From an uncultured Helicobacter sp. (GTDB lineage: Bacteria; Campylobacterota; Campylobacteria; Campylobacterales; Helicobacteraceae): a stretch of DNA of 64,000 nt. A model generated the notes under the pieces. It saw only the letters and a program-made list of their open reading frames with translations, made no database searches and had not been told where the DNA came from. Below are positions 54,301 to 61,941 of the stretch, piece after piece. The position numbers were made by a program, and so were the translations under genes. How positions within the stretch are numbered: the stretch's first letter is position 1; each line of letters begins with the position of its first letter. The stretch covers positions 1 through 64,000 of the forward strand of contig NZ_CALBGN010000018.1 of the NCBI RefSeq assembly GCF_937893305.1. Direction: 5' to 3'.

Positions 54301-54445
54301 GCGTAATAGAATCTAAAAATATCTCTTTTAAAATCCATTCATCTTTTTTCCTTGCGACTTCTTTTGCATTTTTGCATTCATAGCCAAGATTCCCCAAAGT
54401 CTCTAAAAATAGCTTCTCTATGCTTTCTTCGTTAAATTTTGACAT
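51359..54445 (-). CDS. hsdR: Type I restriction enzyme, endonuclease/translocase subunit
   Basis: 1028 residues. The nuclease domain has the PD-(D/E)xK signature (D146, E160-x-K162 in LPLVLCELKNP). The SF2 translocase follows with Walker A GSGKS (310-314), DEAH (410-413) and later motifs (GFSGTP, MQAIARVNR). The C-terminal helical region contacts HsdM/HsdS. It cuts unmodified DNA after ATP-driven translocation. It is intact throughout. It stands 52 bp downstream of the HEPN gene and ends 81 bp from ssrA, convergent to it. Confidence 0.95.
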   Translation of the reverse strand: MSKFNEESIEKLFLETLGNLGYECKNAKEVARKKDEWILKEIFLDSITRINFESKSNYDFLSAEQKEYLALEAYKKILALSDEEDLMSANAKMHAYLIGGITLEALVNNEQRGINLELLDFDNVENNALLALNQFVFSTQDSVRCDIMVFVNGLPLVLCELKNPLGVNADLHKAYLQIETYKEIAKELFIPNALCIISDGVDSKLGSLNADFTRFLKWQGQESASNKDMLVLEICEVLKPCVLLDFLRYFIIYEQSYIQDAQGYKESKLNKKIAAYHQYYAVNKAMQSVKKAMQSNETNKKGGVVWHTQGSGKSLSMVFFCAKALKELNNPTLLLLTDRTDLDNQLFNTFIKSSALLQTTPLQCESTKDLKEIFKQRKGGIIFSTMQKFRDENERFELLSQREDIIVIADEAHRTQYGFSARLRGEDLAYGYAQNVRDALPNATYVGFSGTPIEKDNANTRNVFGDYIDIYDFQKAVDDGATLPLYYESRLAKLHLSEEGKKLIESVDKDNTQGDLLKLQGIIGAKERLKNIAKDILEHFNARKEKLKGKAMIACSSREIAVDLYNELVELDPSLHSDDYTTGRAKVIIASGASDGAKLTRFHTSKEEQRYIANRANDINDCLEFIIVCDKWLTGFDAPPLHTLYIDKPMKGHTLMQAIARVNRVYKDKPSGLIVDYIGIMAELQKALQFYTQGKSQNFLVDKQKLVEVVYEKHEVLKQMLHGFEYMEYFQADTRGKLELLSQITDKILSDEELKKRFLDEVARLVKAYIMVLPNDEIQKLSKEIAFFELLKNRIKKSEYSKAQADNALKQSLIKQIIDKELVSEGMIDILDKSQIKAENISILSNEFLEGMRHYKYPHIALETLRKLLNDELQMRLPKELKIKGLYEKLRQILIQYQNRLIDAAQVIEELIELSQELIASDKKRLDLDLSDYEYAFYEALSEFKEVEEIMGVEKLRELSKAVFFTIKENATLDWTLRESVRAELRLAVKKVLKKYGYPPNSIQLGVDNAIKQAELIAQEISQAKDKL

Positions 54446-54497
54446 TGTTTAGTCCTTTCTTATAGTATTGCTTGTATGATAGAGATTTGATTATCAC

Positions 54498-54899
54498 TTA
54501 ATCCGCACATATAAGATTCTCCAATTTCTCATACACTCCGCATACCAAGGGATAAAAATCATTGAGAATATATGCGAGATTATCATCTAGCCCTTGGTCT
54601 GTGTATGTATGCCTTGTAATATTGCGGATTTCTAAGGCTTGAAGCCACTTTTCACATTCATTTAAAAGCCCATATTCAAATGCCTTTCTTATGCTATCTT
54701 TGGGACTTTTTATCATAAAACCCTCTGTTTCTAAGAAGTCTTTTATAATTTTCCAGCTAAGTTCAATTAACACTTCAAATCTTTGTATAATTCCCTCTTT
54801 CTCTAAAGTTGAAAAGATTCTGTTTTGATTGTCTTTAATCTCTTTAAGATTTAAAAATGCCTTTTGAAAATGCGAAAATCTTTGCTTTAGCCTCTGCAT
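54498..54899 (-). CDS. HEPN-domain protein (HI0074 / nucleotidyltransferase-substrate-binding family)
   Basis: A 133-residue all-helical protein. FSHFQKAFLNLKEI, RFEVLIELSWKIIKDFLETEG and YTDQGLDDNLAYILNDFYP match the HI0074-like HEPN family, and RNITRH (about 102-107) fits the HEPN Rx4-6H RNase motif. HI0074 proteins normally pair with a small MNT nucleotidyltransferase, which is absent here. Its place between hsdS and hsdR, same strand, is where Campylobacter type I loci carry R-linked ORFs. A toxin or guard role is inferred. A good AGGGA ribosome site precedes the ATG. Confidence 0.72.
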   Translation of the reverse strand: MQRLKQRFSHFQKAFLNLKEIKDNQNRIFSTLEKEGIIQRFEVLIELSWKIIKDFLETEGFMIKSPKDSIRKAFEYGLLNECEKWLQALEIRNITRHTYTDQGLDDNLAYILNDFYPLVCGVYEKLENLICAD

Positions 54900-54950
54900 T
54901 TATTCCCTTTTTGTTGATTTATTTTATTTTACCTTAGCCCACAAAAACAC

Positions 54951-56096
54951 TTAAGCAAATATTGCCTTTAATAGCACATCACGCATTGCTCGGAGATTCT
55001 GAATCTGTTTTGAATTATTTTCAATCTTATTTTCAAAATTTGAAATAATTCCGCTAAATTTAAGTATGTCATTTTGATTTGCCTTTATAAATTCAGCATT
55101 ATGCAATCCATCGATAGTAATTTGCGGTTGAGCTGAACCTGAAACAAATGTATCAAAATTATATGACAAGCAATAATATTTCAAATATTCAAATGTTATC
55201 TCTTTATCTTTTGTTCTTTCTAACACTAAGGAATTGTTAGTTATAAATGATTTTCTTTCCGAAATATTCACCTTGCCAGAAGCTTCACCCCTGCAAGAAA
55301 TCAACACCTGCGGTTCATCATAAAGATATTGGTCAAAATACCCTATTTTTCCATTTCCGCCAAACACGGCATAGCCTTGTGGTAGTAAATTTTTAGTTGG
55401 CAAGTTTTTACCATAAACTATTTTTACATAATCGCCAAGTTTGCCTAGCTCCCATTCATCACGCTTTGGATTGTCTATAAAATAATGGCGAAAAAGAGTA
55501 AGGGCTAGAGATTCTAAAGTTTTGTTTTGTCTATGGAGTAAGTCTATCTTATCATCAAAGCTACTTAGAATCTCTGCGATTTTTTGTTGTATTGCAAGTG
55601 GTGGGAGTTGAAAAGTAAAATCACGCAAAACTTCTATTTGCACCCTTTCTCTACCAGAACTACCTGTCATAGACTGAATAGCAACTTCTCTAAGATGTTT
55701 GCTTCGTGCCAAATAATACAAAAAATCTTGATTGCTTGTTCCTGTCTTTTTTCTTAAAACTATAAATTCAGTAGAACCAAAAGCTATTTCATCATCTTGT
55801 AAAAAATCCACAAACGCTGTTTTTCCATTTTCCAAACAAGGTGTAATTCTTGCAAGCAAAGTATCGCCGTTTCTAAATTTAGCCCCACCACTAAAAGATT
55901 CTATGCTGAAAGAATAAATTTTCTTAGTGTATGGCTCTAAACTATCCATAGAAACCTTTTTATACAAACAATGTTTTTTTAGAGACTCTTTTGGATTTAT
56001 CTCCGCCACTTCCCCAAGCCTTACTTTCTGCCATTGTTCTTTATGGAGAGATTGTAGGAAATTCTCACAATGCTGTTCTTTTAGATTCACAATCAT
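54951..56096 (-). CDS. hsdS: Type I restriction specificity subunit
   Basis: 381 residues with two target-recognition domains (about 20-155 and 220-345), the central helix QQKIAEILSSFDDKIDLLHR (about 174-193) and C-terminal helix QIQNLRAMRDVLLKAIFA. Its domains differ from those of the solitary HsdS, while helices and the FLQSLHKEQWQ start are nearly the same. ATG overlaps the hsdM stop by 4 bp (ATGA). Determines the sequence recognised by the complex. Confidence 0.94.
   Translation of the reverse strand: MIVNLKEQHCENFLQSLHKEQWQKVRLGEVAEINPKESLKKHCLYKKVSMDSLEPYTKKIYSFSIESFSGGAKFRNGDTLLARITPCLENGKTAFVDFLQDDEIAFGSTEFIVLRKKTGTSNQDFLYYLARSKHLREVAIQSMTGSSGRERVQIEVLRDFTFQLPPLAIQQKIAEILSSFDDKIDLLHRQNKTLESLALTLFRHYFIDNPKRDEWELGKLGDYVKIVYGKNLPTKNLLPQGYAVFGGNGKIGYFDQYLYDEPQVLISCRGEASGKVNISERKSFITNNSLVLERTKDKEITFEYLKYYCLSYNFDTFVSGSAQPQITIDGLHNAEFIKANQNDILKFSGIISNFENKIENNSKQIQNLRAMRDVLLKAIFA
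55468..55607 (-). repeat. Direct repeat copy 2 (central conserved segment of hsdS)
   Basis: 140 bp differing from 48372-48511 at four positions by my reading, same orientation, about 7.1 kb away. The intervening DNA holds ruvB, panB, ssrA, hsdR and the HEPN gene, so a simple deletion would be harmful whereas gene conversion would not. Confidence 0.9.
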
Positions 56097-57598
56097 TTCC
56101 CGCCTATAAGCTCTAAATGTTTTAGAATCTTTTGGCTTAAATCTTTCTCTTCTTTGATTTGAGATTCTAGCTCGGCTTTTAGGCGTGTAAATTCCCTTTC
56201 AAAGTCAAAGTCTTCTTCATCTTCTGCCAAGCCCACATAGCGACCCGGTGTTAAGACATAATCAAGCTTTGCTATCTCATCTTTATCTACACTTTTACAA
56301 AAGCCTAGAATGTCGCTGTAATCTGTGCCTTGTTGCTCTTGTGCTTTTTGCCATTTATGATAAGTCTGTGCGATTGTAGCAATATCGCTTTGAGTTAGAA
56401 TCCTGTTTTTGCGATTGATGAGTTCGCCTAGATTTCGTGCGTCAATAAAAAGTGTGTTGTTATGAGCTTTGTTGCGTTTGATAAACCAAAGACACGCAGG
56501 GATTTGTGTGTTTAAAAAGAGTTTTGCGGGGAGATTAACAATACATTCTATAAGGTTAGATTCTATTAAGTTTTTGCGGATTTGCCCCTCTGTGCTTGTG
56601 TTGCTCGTAAGAGAACCTTTAGCAAGGACAAATCCCGCCCTACCCTTTGGGGCTAAATGGTGGATAAAGTGGCTTATCCACGCATAATTCGCATTCGTGC
56701 TAGGGGGTGTGCCATAGTTCCAACGCACATCATTTTCTAAGGCTTGGCTGCCCCAATCTGTGGCATTAAAAGGTGGATTTGCAATAATGAAATCTGCTTT
56801 TAAGTCCTTGTGTGCGTCATTAAGAAAGCTCCCCTCGCTATTCCACTTTACAGAGCTAGAATCTATTTTTCGCAAGGCAAGATTCATCTTTGCTAATCGC
56901 CAAGTAGTTTGATTACTCTCTTGCCCATAGATTGAAATATCGCTGATTTTACCTTGATGTTCTTTGACGAACTGCTCACTTTGGACAAACATTCCTCCAC
57001 TTCCACAGCAAGGATCAAATACCCTGCCCTTATAAGGCTCTAGCATAGCAACCAAAAGCTCTACAACGCTTTTTGGTGTGTAGAACTGCCCGCCCTTTTT
57101 GCCTTCACTCAAGGCAAATTCACCCAAAAAATATTCAAAAATATGCCCTAAAATATCGCTTGTGTTTGCTTGATTCAATACAATAGAATCTATTAAATTC
57201 ATCAAATCGCCCAAAGTCGCACTATCTAGGTTTTCTTTGGCATAGACTTTTGGCAGCACACCTTTTAATTGTGGATTTTGCTTTTCTATCAAATCTAGGG
57301 CATAATCTAGGTCTTTGCCTATTTGTGGGCTTTTTGCCTTGCTTAAAAGAAAGCTCCATCTAGAATCTTGTGGCACAAAAAAGATATTTTTTGCGATATA
57401 TTCATCTTTATCTTCTGCATCTTCATTGCGTGCAAGTAACTCTTTGTGTAGAGATTCAAAACTATCGCTAATGTATTTCAAAAACACAAGTCCAAGCACG
57501 ATGTGTTTATACTCTGCGGCGTCTATGTTTTTACGAAGTTTATCAGCAGCACTAAAAAGTGCGGCTTCTAGCTTTTGTGGTTGTTTTGTCTTTGCCAT
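56093..57598 (-). CDS. hsdM: Type I restriction-modification methyltransferase subunit
   Basis: A 501-residue N6-adenine methyltransferase. N-terminal HsdM helical domain, SAM motif I DPCCGSGG (residues 195-202) and catalytic NPPF (274-277). It modifies host DNA with HsdS and is also needed for cutting with HsdR. It is the first gene of hsdM-hsdS-HEPN-hsdR. No frameshift or homopolymer tract is seen. Confidence 0.96.
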   Translation of the reverse strand: MAKTKQPQKLEAALFSAADKLRKNIDAAEYKHIVLGLVFLKYISDSFESLHKELLARNEDAEDKDEYIAKNIFFVPQDSRWSFLLSKAKSPQIGKDLDYALDLIEKQNPQLKGVLPKVYAKENLDSATLGDLMNLIDSIVLNQANTSDILGHIFEYFLGEFALSEGKKGGQFYTPKSVVELLVAMLEPYKGRVFDPCCGSGGMFVQSEQFVKEHQGKISDISIYGQESNQTTWRLAKMNLALRKIDSSSVKWNSEGSFLNDAHKDLKADFIIANPPFNATDWGSQALENDVRWNYGTPPSTNANYAWISHFIHHLAPKGRAGFVLAKGSLTSNTSTEGQIRKNLIESNLIECIVNLPAKLFLNTQIPACLWFIKRNKAHNNTLFIDARNLGELINRKNRILTQSDIATIAQTYHKWQKAQEQQGTDYSDILGFCKSVDKDEIAKLDYVLTPGRYVGLAEDEEDFDFEREFTRLKAELESQIKEEKDLSQKILKHLELIGGK

Positions 57599-57949
57599 TT
57601 TTACAACTTTCTAAATTTTTAACTAGCATTATAACCAAAACTTGATTTGTGAGAATTTTTAAATTTTTATTAATAAAATAAATTAATTTATCTAGACAAT
57701 CGTTGTTTCAGCAAGTTTAGCGGATTACTCAAGTGCGGTTAATATTGCAATCTCATCTAATGATGAACTAGGAGTAATCGCAAAAGAAATCAATGTAAAT
57801 ATTCAAAACATTGAAGAAGGCTTAAAACAAGATTCTCCAGCAATTGCACAATCCGCACAAACAGCTAAAGAAGTAGAAAGTGGAGATTTAACAGCAAGAA
57901 TGGAATCTAAAATTTAGATTCCAACTTTTAATAATCTATAAAATCAAAT
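57599..57949. other. Intergenic region between hsdM and the membrane-protein cluster
   Basis: This 351-bp gap holds the hsdM upstream region (57599-57690, very AT-rich) and a plus-strand chemoreceptor remnant (57696-57910). No complete gene is seen. Confidence 0.7.
57696..57910 (+). pseudogene. Chemoreceptor (MCP) remnant
   Basis: The plus-strand frame reads ...SSNDELGVIAKEINVNIQNI, then EEGLKQDSPAIAQSAQTAKE and VESGDLTARIGI before TAA at 57908-57910. This is the HAMP-linker region of Campylobacterota methyl-accepting chemotaxis proteins. There is no start, membrane helix or signalling domain; an in-frame TAG precedes it at 57693-57695. It does not match the receptor at 34757-36682. It is probably what remains of a receptor gene displaced when accessory DNA arrived. 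Confidence 0.7.
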
Positions 57950-58159
57950 TTACTTTTTAGGATACAAAGAAGCGTGCCAAATAGAAAATCCAACAAGCGC
58001 AACTCCTGCTGTGATATGGATTGTCTTTGCAGATTTGTTTTTTAAAAATAACGCACTCCCAGCAGTCAGCAACAAACTTGCACTCATACCTATTTTTGCA
58101 ATCTCACGCTTTGTTTCAATAGAGATTTTGTTTTCTTTAATTTCTAATTCTTTTTGCAT
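57950..58159 (-). CDS. Small membrane protein of the fez-like cluster
   Basis: A 69-residue protein. A charged N-terminus (KELEIKENKISIETKREIA) is followed by two hydrophobic segments (about 22-39 and 46-64) and a short basic end. The ribosome site TAGGAG is 4 nt before the ATG. It is the last gene of the minus-strand run behind the P-type ATPase. I do not recognise a family; an organelle or membrane accessory role is only suggested by context. Confidence 0.6.
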   Translation of the reverse strand: MQKELEIKENKISIETKREIAKIGMSASLLLTAGSALFLKNKSAKTIHITAGVALVGFSIWHASLYPKK

Positions 58160-58167
58160 ATTTTCTC

Positions 58168-58281
58168 CTATTTTGTTTGCTTTTTTTTGGAGTATTTTTT
58201 GTATTTCAAAAATGCTTGCCTTGTCATTTGTGCTGCTAGAAATCCACTTCCTGCCGTTGCTAAAACAAGTAAAAAAGGCAT
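58168..58281 (-). CDS. 37-residue single-span membrane peptide
   Basis: A short gene: ATG 58279-58281, TAG 58168-58170, AAGGAG 8 nt upstream. The product has a hydrophobic N-terminal helix (PFLLVLATAGSGFLAAQM) and a very basic tail (KYKKYSKKKQTK). It fits exactly between the ATPase stop (12 bp) and the next gene (8 bp). Spacing, ribosome site and helix support it as real. The small-residue-rich helix resembles the neighbouring proteins. Function unknown. Confidence 0.6.
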   Translation of the reverse strand: MPFLLVLATAGSGFLAAQMTRQAFLKYKKYSKKKQTK

Positions 58282-58293
58282 TAATTCCACTCC

Positions 58294-60394
58294 TTATCTA
58301 ATATTGATTCTTTGTAAAGCATTTAAAAGCAATCCTATTGTTGTGCCATTGTGTAAAAATGCCGTTTGAATAGGACTTAATTTGCCAAGACTTGCTAGAA
58401 TTAAAATCATAGAATTTACACCCACTGTGATTTTAAAACCTCTTTGCACCTTTTTTAAACAAGAAATAGCAAGCTCTCTAGCTTCTGCTACTGCTTCAAT
58501 ATCATCACGCAACAACACCACATCTGCACTTGCCTTTGCAATATCAGCTCCTTTATGCATACCAATTCCAATATCAGCACGGATTAATGCAGGCGCATCA
58601 TTAATCCCATCTCCTACAAAAGCAACCTTCTTGCCCTCTTGCATAATTTGCTCTAAAATTTCTGCCTTTTGTGTAGGTAAAAGTTCCGCATAATAGCGAT
58701 TAATCCCTAGTTCTTTAGAGATTTTTTCCGCTTTTTGCTTTGTATCGCCTGTTAGCATAATAATCTCTTTAATCCCGCTCTTTCGCAATCTCTCTAGTGC
58801 AGTTTTTGCATTTTCTCTTAAAGAATCTTTAAGTAAAATCATTCCTAAAAGCTCTTTATCATAGCCAATATACAAAGGCATTTCACCACTTTCTAAAATC
58901 GCTTCAATTTCTTTATTTTGCACTTCAAAACTAATCTTTTCATCATCTTCTAAAAAATGCCTAGAGCCTATTACAACACTTTTTCCATTGATTTCACTCT
59001 TCACGCCGTGTGCTACAATAAAAGTTACTTCATCGTGATGAAAATGCTTAAAGTCCTTGTCTTTTGCTGCTTTTACAACCGCTTGTGCCACAGGGTGAAA
59101 ATAATGCTCTTCAATACTAGCAGCAAGGTTCAACACTGCATCTTTATCCCAAGTCTTATGAAAAGAATACACATCAAGAACCTCTAAATCTCCTTGTGTA
59201 AGGGTCCCTGTTTTATCAAATACAAACACTTCGCTAAGCTGTAAAGATTCCAAACTCTTTGCACCTTTAATGATAATCCCTTCTTTTCCGGCACTTGAAA
59301 TTGCAGATTTAAAAGTTACAGGTGTTGTGAGCTTTAACGCACAAGAATAATCTGCTTGCAACACACTAGCACTACGCATCAAATCACGCGTTAAAACATA
59401 AGAGAGTGTCGCAAGCCCTAAAGTAATCGGCACTAAAGAATCTGCCATTTTAGACGCATTAAGTTCCTGATGGGATTTTTGCACCAAAGTTTCTTCAATG
59501 TAGTTTTTAATCCTTGCCATTGCAGTTTGCTTCCCAACAGATTCCGCCCAAACTTTAATTTTCCCTTCTTGCACGATTGTGCCAGATAATACTCTATCAC
59601 TATGCCCTTTTTGCACAGGTGTTGCTTCTCCAGTCATTGAGATTTGATTCACAAGTGCTTCACCATCAATAATGTGCCCATCTACTAAAATCGTATCTCC
59701 AGCACCAATGACTACAATATCACTAATTTTTAGCTCTTCACTTGGAATCTGCTTTAAAACACTCTTTCCCTTTTTCTACACGCTCAACCCACGCTAAACC
59801 GCTCTTTTGCTTGGCAAGTTCTTTAATTAAATCATCGCTTTTATACATTGTCATTTCTTCAATATATTCACCAAGCGCTAGCATAAAATTTGTAGAATTT
59901 GCTGTTTTGAAGTCTTTTAAATATAAAGAAATCGCAACTGCCATTGCTTCTAAAGAGCGAGAATTAATTCCGTGTGCAAAAGTCTCCTTTAACCCACTAA
60001 ATAGCAAGGGAAATGATGCAACAAAAGAAAATCCAAGTTGCGCTGTGGCATTGTTTAATAAAGGTGAAAGCAATAAAGCACTCCCAGCGCGTGCTACTTC
60101 TGATGAACTTGGTATTTCATCTCTTAGAGCGAGATAACTCTCATCGTGCTTGATTAAATCTGATTCCACCGCAACGCCATTTAAGACATTATAAATGTTT
60201 TGCTCTAAATCCTCCAAAGATCCACAATACTGCACAATAATGTTATTTAAAATCGCATTAACACGCACATTGCTAGCACTTGGCATTTCTTCTAAAGCTA
60301 CACGAAGCTGTATGGGATTTACTCTAAAACCATTTTTGCAAATGTATTTAAAGCGCGCCCTATTAGCAGTTGCGTGAAGTAGAATCAATCGCAT
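58294..60394 (-). pseudogene. P1B-type metal ATPase (FezB-like), split by a +1 frameshift
   Basis: About 699 codons in two frames. Part one (60394 to about 59771) carries an HMA_2-like N-terminus (LLHATANRARFKY, RVNPIQLRVALEEMP) and membrane helices. Part two has the actuator loop (ISMTGEATPV), DKTGTLTQGD (phosphorylated Asp codon near 59217) and GDGINDAP. They join if one A is removed from an A5 run (59771-59775): first frame ends KGKECFKADSK, second continues SVLKQIPSEELKIS. The membrane metal motif is DYSCALKLTTP, not CPC. It would move a metal, probably iron by analogy with P1B-6 ferrosome ATPases. It could be a true mutation, +1 recoding or an assembly error. Confidence 0.8.
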
Positions 60395-60402
60395 TTTTAT
60401 CC

Positions 60403-60702
60403 TTAAATTTTATCACTATCGTTAATTTCAGCCTTAGCGTCTTCATAACGTTCTTTTAACTCTTCAATTCCGCTTTCAAACAAACTGCTAATTTTTGCAA
60501 AGCCCTTAAAAATCGCTCTTTGCGCATTTTCATTTGTTAAAATAAAAGTTGCTGCCGCACCAATTAACGCCCCTTTTAAAAAATCTTGTTTAGGATTAGA
60601 ATCCAAAAGATTTCCTAGAAAATTTTGTGAATATTGCGTGCTATTTTGTGTATTTTGTGTTTCTTTATTGATATAGGGATTATTAGGATTTGGTTGTGTC
60701 AT
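60403..60702 (-). CDS. Single-span membrane protein of the fez-like cluster
   Basis: 99 residues. A polar Asn/Gln-rich N-terminus (about 1-38), one small-residue-rich helix (DFLKGALIGAAATFILTNEN, about 40-58), then an amphipathic charged C-terminus (GIEELKERYEDAKAEI). The layout is YtxH-like, and short proteins of this form accompany ferrosome ATPases. It lies 8 bp before the ATPase gene and starts 1 bp after the previous stop. Function unknown. Confidence 0.65.
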   Translation of the reverse strand: MTQPNPNNPYINKETQNTQNSTQYSQNFLGNLLDSNPKQDFLKGALIGAAATFILTNENAQRAIFKGFAKISSLFESGIEELKERYEDAKAEINDSDKI

Positions 60703-60703
60703 A

Positions 60704-61051
60704 TTAGTCCTTTGTTAAAAGTTTTGAAGCAGTGCAACAGCCCTTGTTTGCTAGCGTTTGGATTCCATAAACACTTGCTGCTCCAATAGCTACAAACGCT
60801 GCTGCTTCAATGATTCCTTGCGTGGGTGATTTTGCAGAATTCCCTAACGCATTTGTCGCTGCAATACCACACGCTGTTATGATTCCACCTTCAGCACCTG
60901 CTTTTAGTGTTTCTGTGATTGCCTCTTGCTTGTTGATTTCTTTGCGTTTATATTTTGCATACGCATAAGCTCCACTTAGCATTAGCGCAATAAGCCCACC
61001 ACTAATTGCGTGTCCTGTAACAGAGCGTGGAGTTCCTGTATTTGCTAACAT
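60704..61051 (-). CDS. Gly/Ala-rich three-segment membrane protein
   Basis: 115 residues with three hydrophobic, glycine/alanine-rich segments (about 15-34, 50-68 and 82-102) separated by a basic loop (KYKRKEINKQE), and a cysteine pair near the C-terminus (KGCCTASKLL). It may pack tightly in a membrane vesicle, as glycine-zipper proteins do; this is inferred. The ATG overlaps the previous stop (TAATG at 61049-61053), so it is coupled to the YtxH-like gene. Confidence 0.62.
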   Translation of the reverse strand: MLANTGTPRSVTGHAISGGLIALMLSGAYAYAKYKRKEINKQEAITETLKAGAEGGIITACGIAATNALGNSAKSPTQGIIEAAAFVAIGAASVYGIQTLANKGCCTASKLLTKD

Positions 61052-61338
61052 TAATTCTCCTTTTTTATTGTCTTACGCGTTGTGCGTTGCTTTGTTGTTT
61101 TAGATTCCACATTTTGCGGTGCTTCTTGCATTTGGGATTCCGCATTTAATGCGTTTTTGAAGCTATTTTTTGCGTAATTTAATGCGTGATTAGAAAACTC
61201 TTTCCCTTTGTTAATCGTGCTATTTAATTTTTCAGAAATCTCACTACTACCTAATTTTTCTTTAATCTGCTCTCTTTTTGTGAATAAAAGTGCAACTCCT
61301 GCACCAACTGCTAATCCTGCAATAAATGGTAATGCCAT
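61051..61338 (-). CDS. YtxH-like single-span protein
   Basis: 95 residues. The N-terminal glycine-rich helix (PFIAGLAVGAGVALLFTKRE) and following amphipathic helix are YtxH-like; the C-terminus is basic and Thr/Lys-rich (SKTTKQRTTRKTIKK). Similar small proteins accompany encapsulated or membrane-bound iron stores in other bacteria, but the link is contextual. AAGGAG precedes the ATG; it lies 3 bp after the ferritin-like gene. Confidence 0.65.
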   Translation of the reverse strand: MALPFIAGLAVGAGVALLFTKREQIKEKLGSSEISEKLNSTINKGKEFSNHALNYAKNSFKNALNAESQMQEAPQNVESKTTKQRTTRKTIKKEN

Positions 61339-61341
61339 TAT

Positions 61342-61941
61342 TTACTCCTTGTTTTGATTTAAAAGTTCATTGAAAATAATTACTCCAAATGCGCCTGCAA
61401 TCACGCCACCCATTAAAGAATAATTCAACTTGCCCAAAAAACCCTCTAATTGCTCTTTGGATAGACTTCCTTCTTGCAGTCTTGTAACCATTTCAGAAGT
61501 CTCTCCTAAAAGGTCTTTACTATGATTTAAGAAATCCATTATATTTGAAGTATCCGTGTTATGATGATAAGCAAGTGCTTGTTGAAGTGCTGGGATATGA
61601 TGATTAAAACTTGCAGCTTGCAAACGATAAAACACATCTAAAATTTCTGAATCTTGTTCTTTTGCAATTAAAGTATTATAAAGGGCAATGTTTGCATTTT
61701 CTTGCTCTAGTGCAACTTGTAACACTTCTTCGCGGAGACTTGGAAGTGTTATTGTATGCAAATAGGGATTATTGGGGATAGGGACATTTAACTTTTGAAG
61801 TTGATGAGAAAGCGCATTAATGTGCGTAATCTCAGCGTTTTGAAGATTTAAAAAAATCTCTCCTAATGGACTTGCTTGCGTGTAAAAACTATATGCCTTA
61901 TACTCATCGTCTAATGCTTTTAACAAATTCTCTGCACTCAT
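61342..61941 (-). CDS. Ferritin-like protein with C-terminal membrane anchor
   Basis: 199 residues from ATG 61939-61941, which overlaps the previous stop (ATGA) and has AAGGGA upstream. Four-helix ferritin-like segments show paired acid/His positions: DDEYKAYSFY, NAEITHINALSHQ (ExxH), ALEQENANIALY and ASFNHHIPALQQ. A glycine-rich hydrophobic helix (LMGGVIAGAFGVIIFNEL, about 176-193) anchors the C-terminus. It resembles the DUF2202 group. A diiron oxidase or iron-handling role at a membrane is inferred and fits the neighbouring metal ATPase. Confidence 0.75.
   Translation of the reverse strand: MSAENLLKALDDEYKAYSFYTQASPLGEIFLNLQNAEITHINALSHQLQKLNVPIPNNPYLHTITLPSLREEVLQVALEQENANIALYNTLIAKEQDSEILDVFYRLQAASFNHHIPALQQALAYHHNTDTSNIMDFLNHSKDLLGETSEMVTRLQEGSLSKEQLEGFLGKLNYSLMGGVIAGAFGVIIFNELLNQNKE

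Noticed and set aside
59738..59790. Programmed -1 frameshift like that of E. coli copA
   Set aside because: Joining the two ATPase halves needs +1 (or -2), not -1, and no slippery heptamer or downstream structure was evident.
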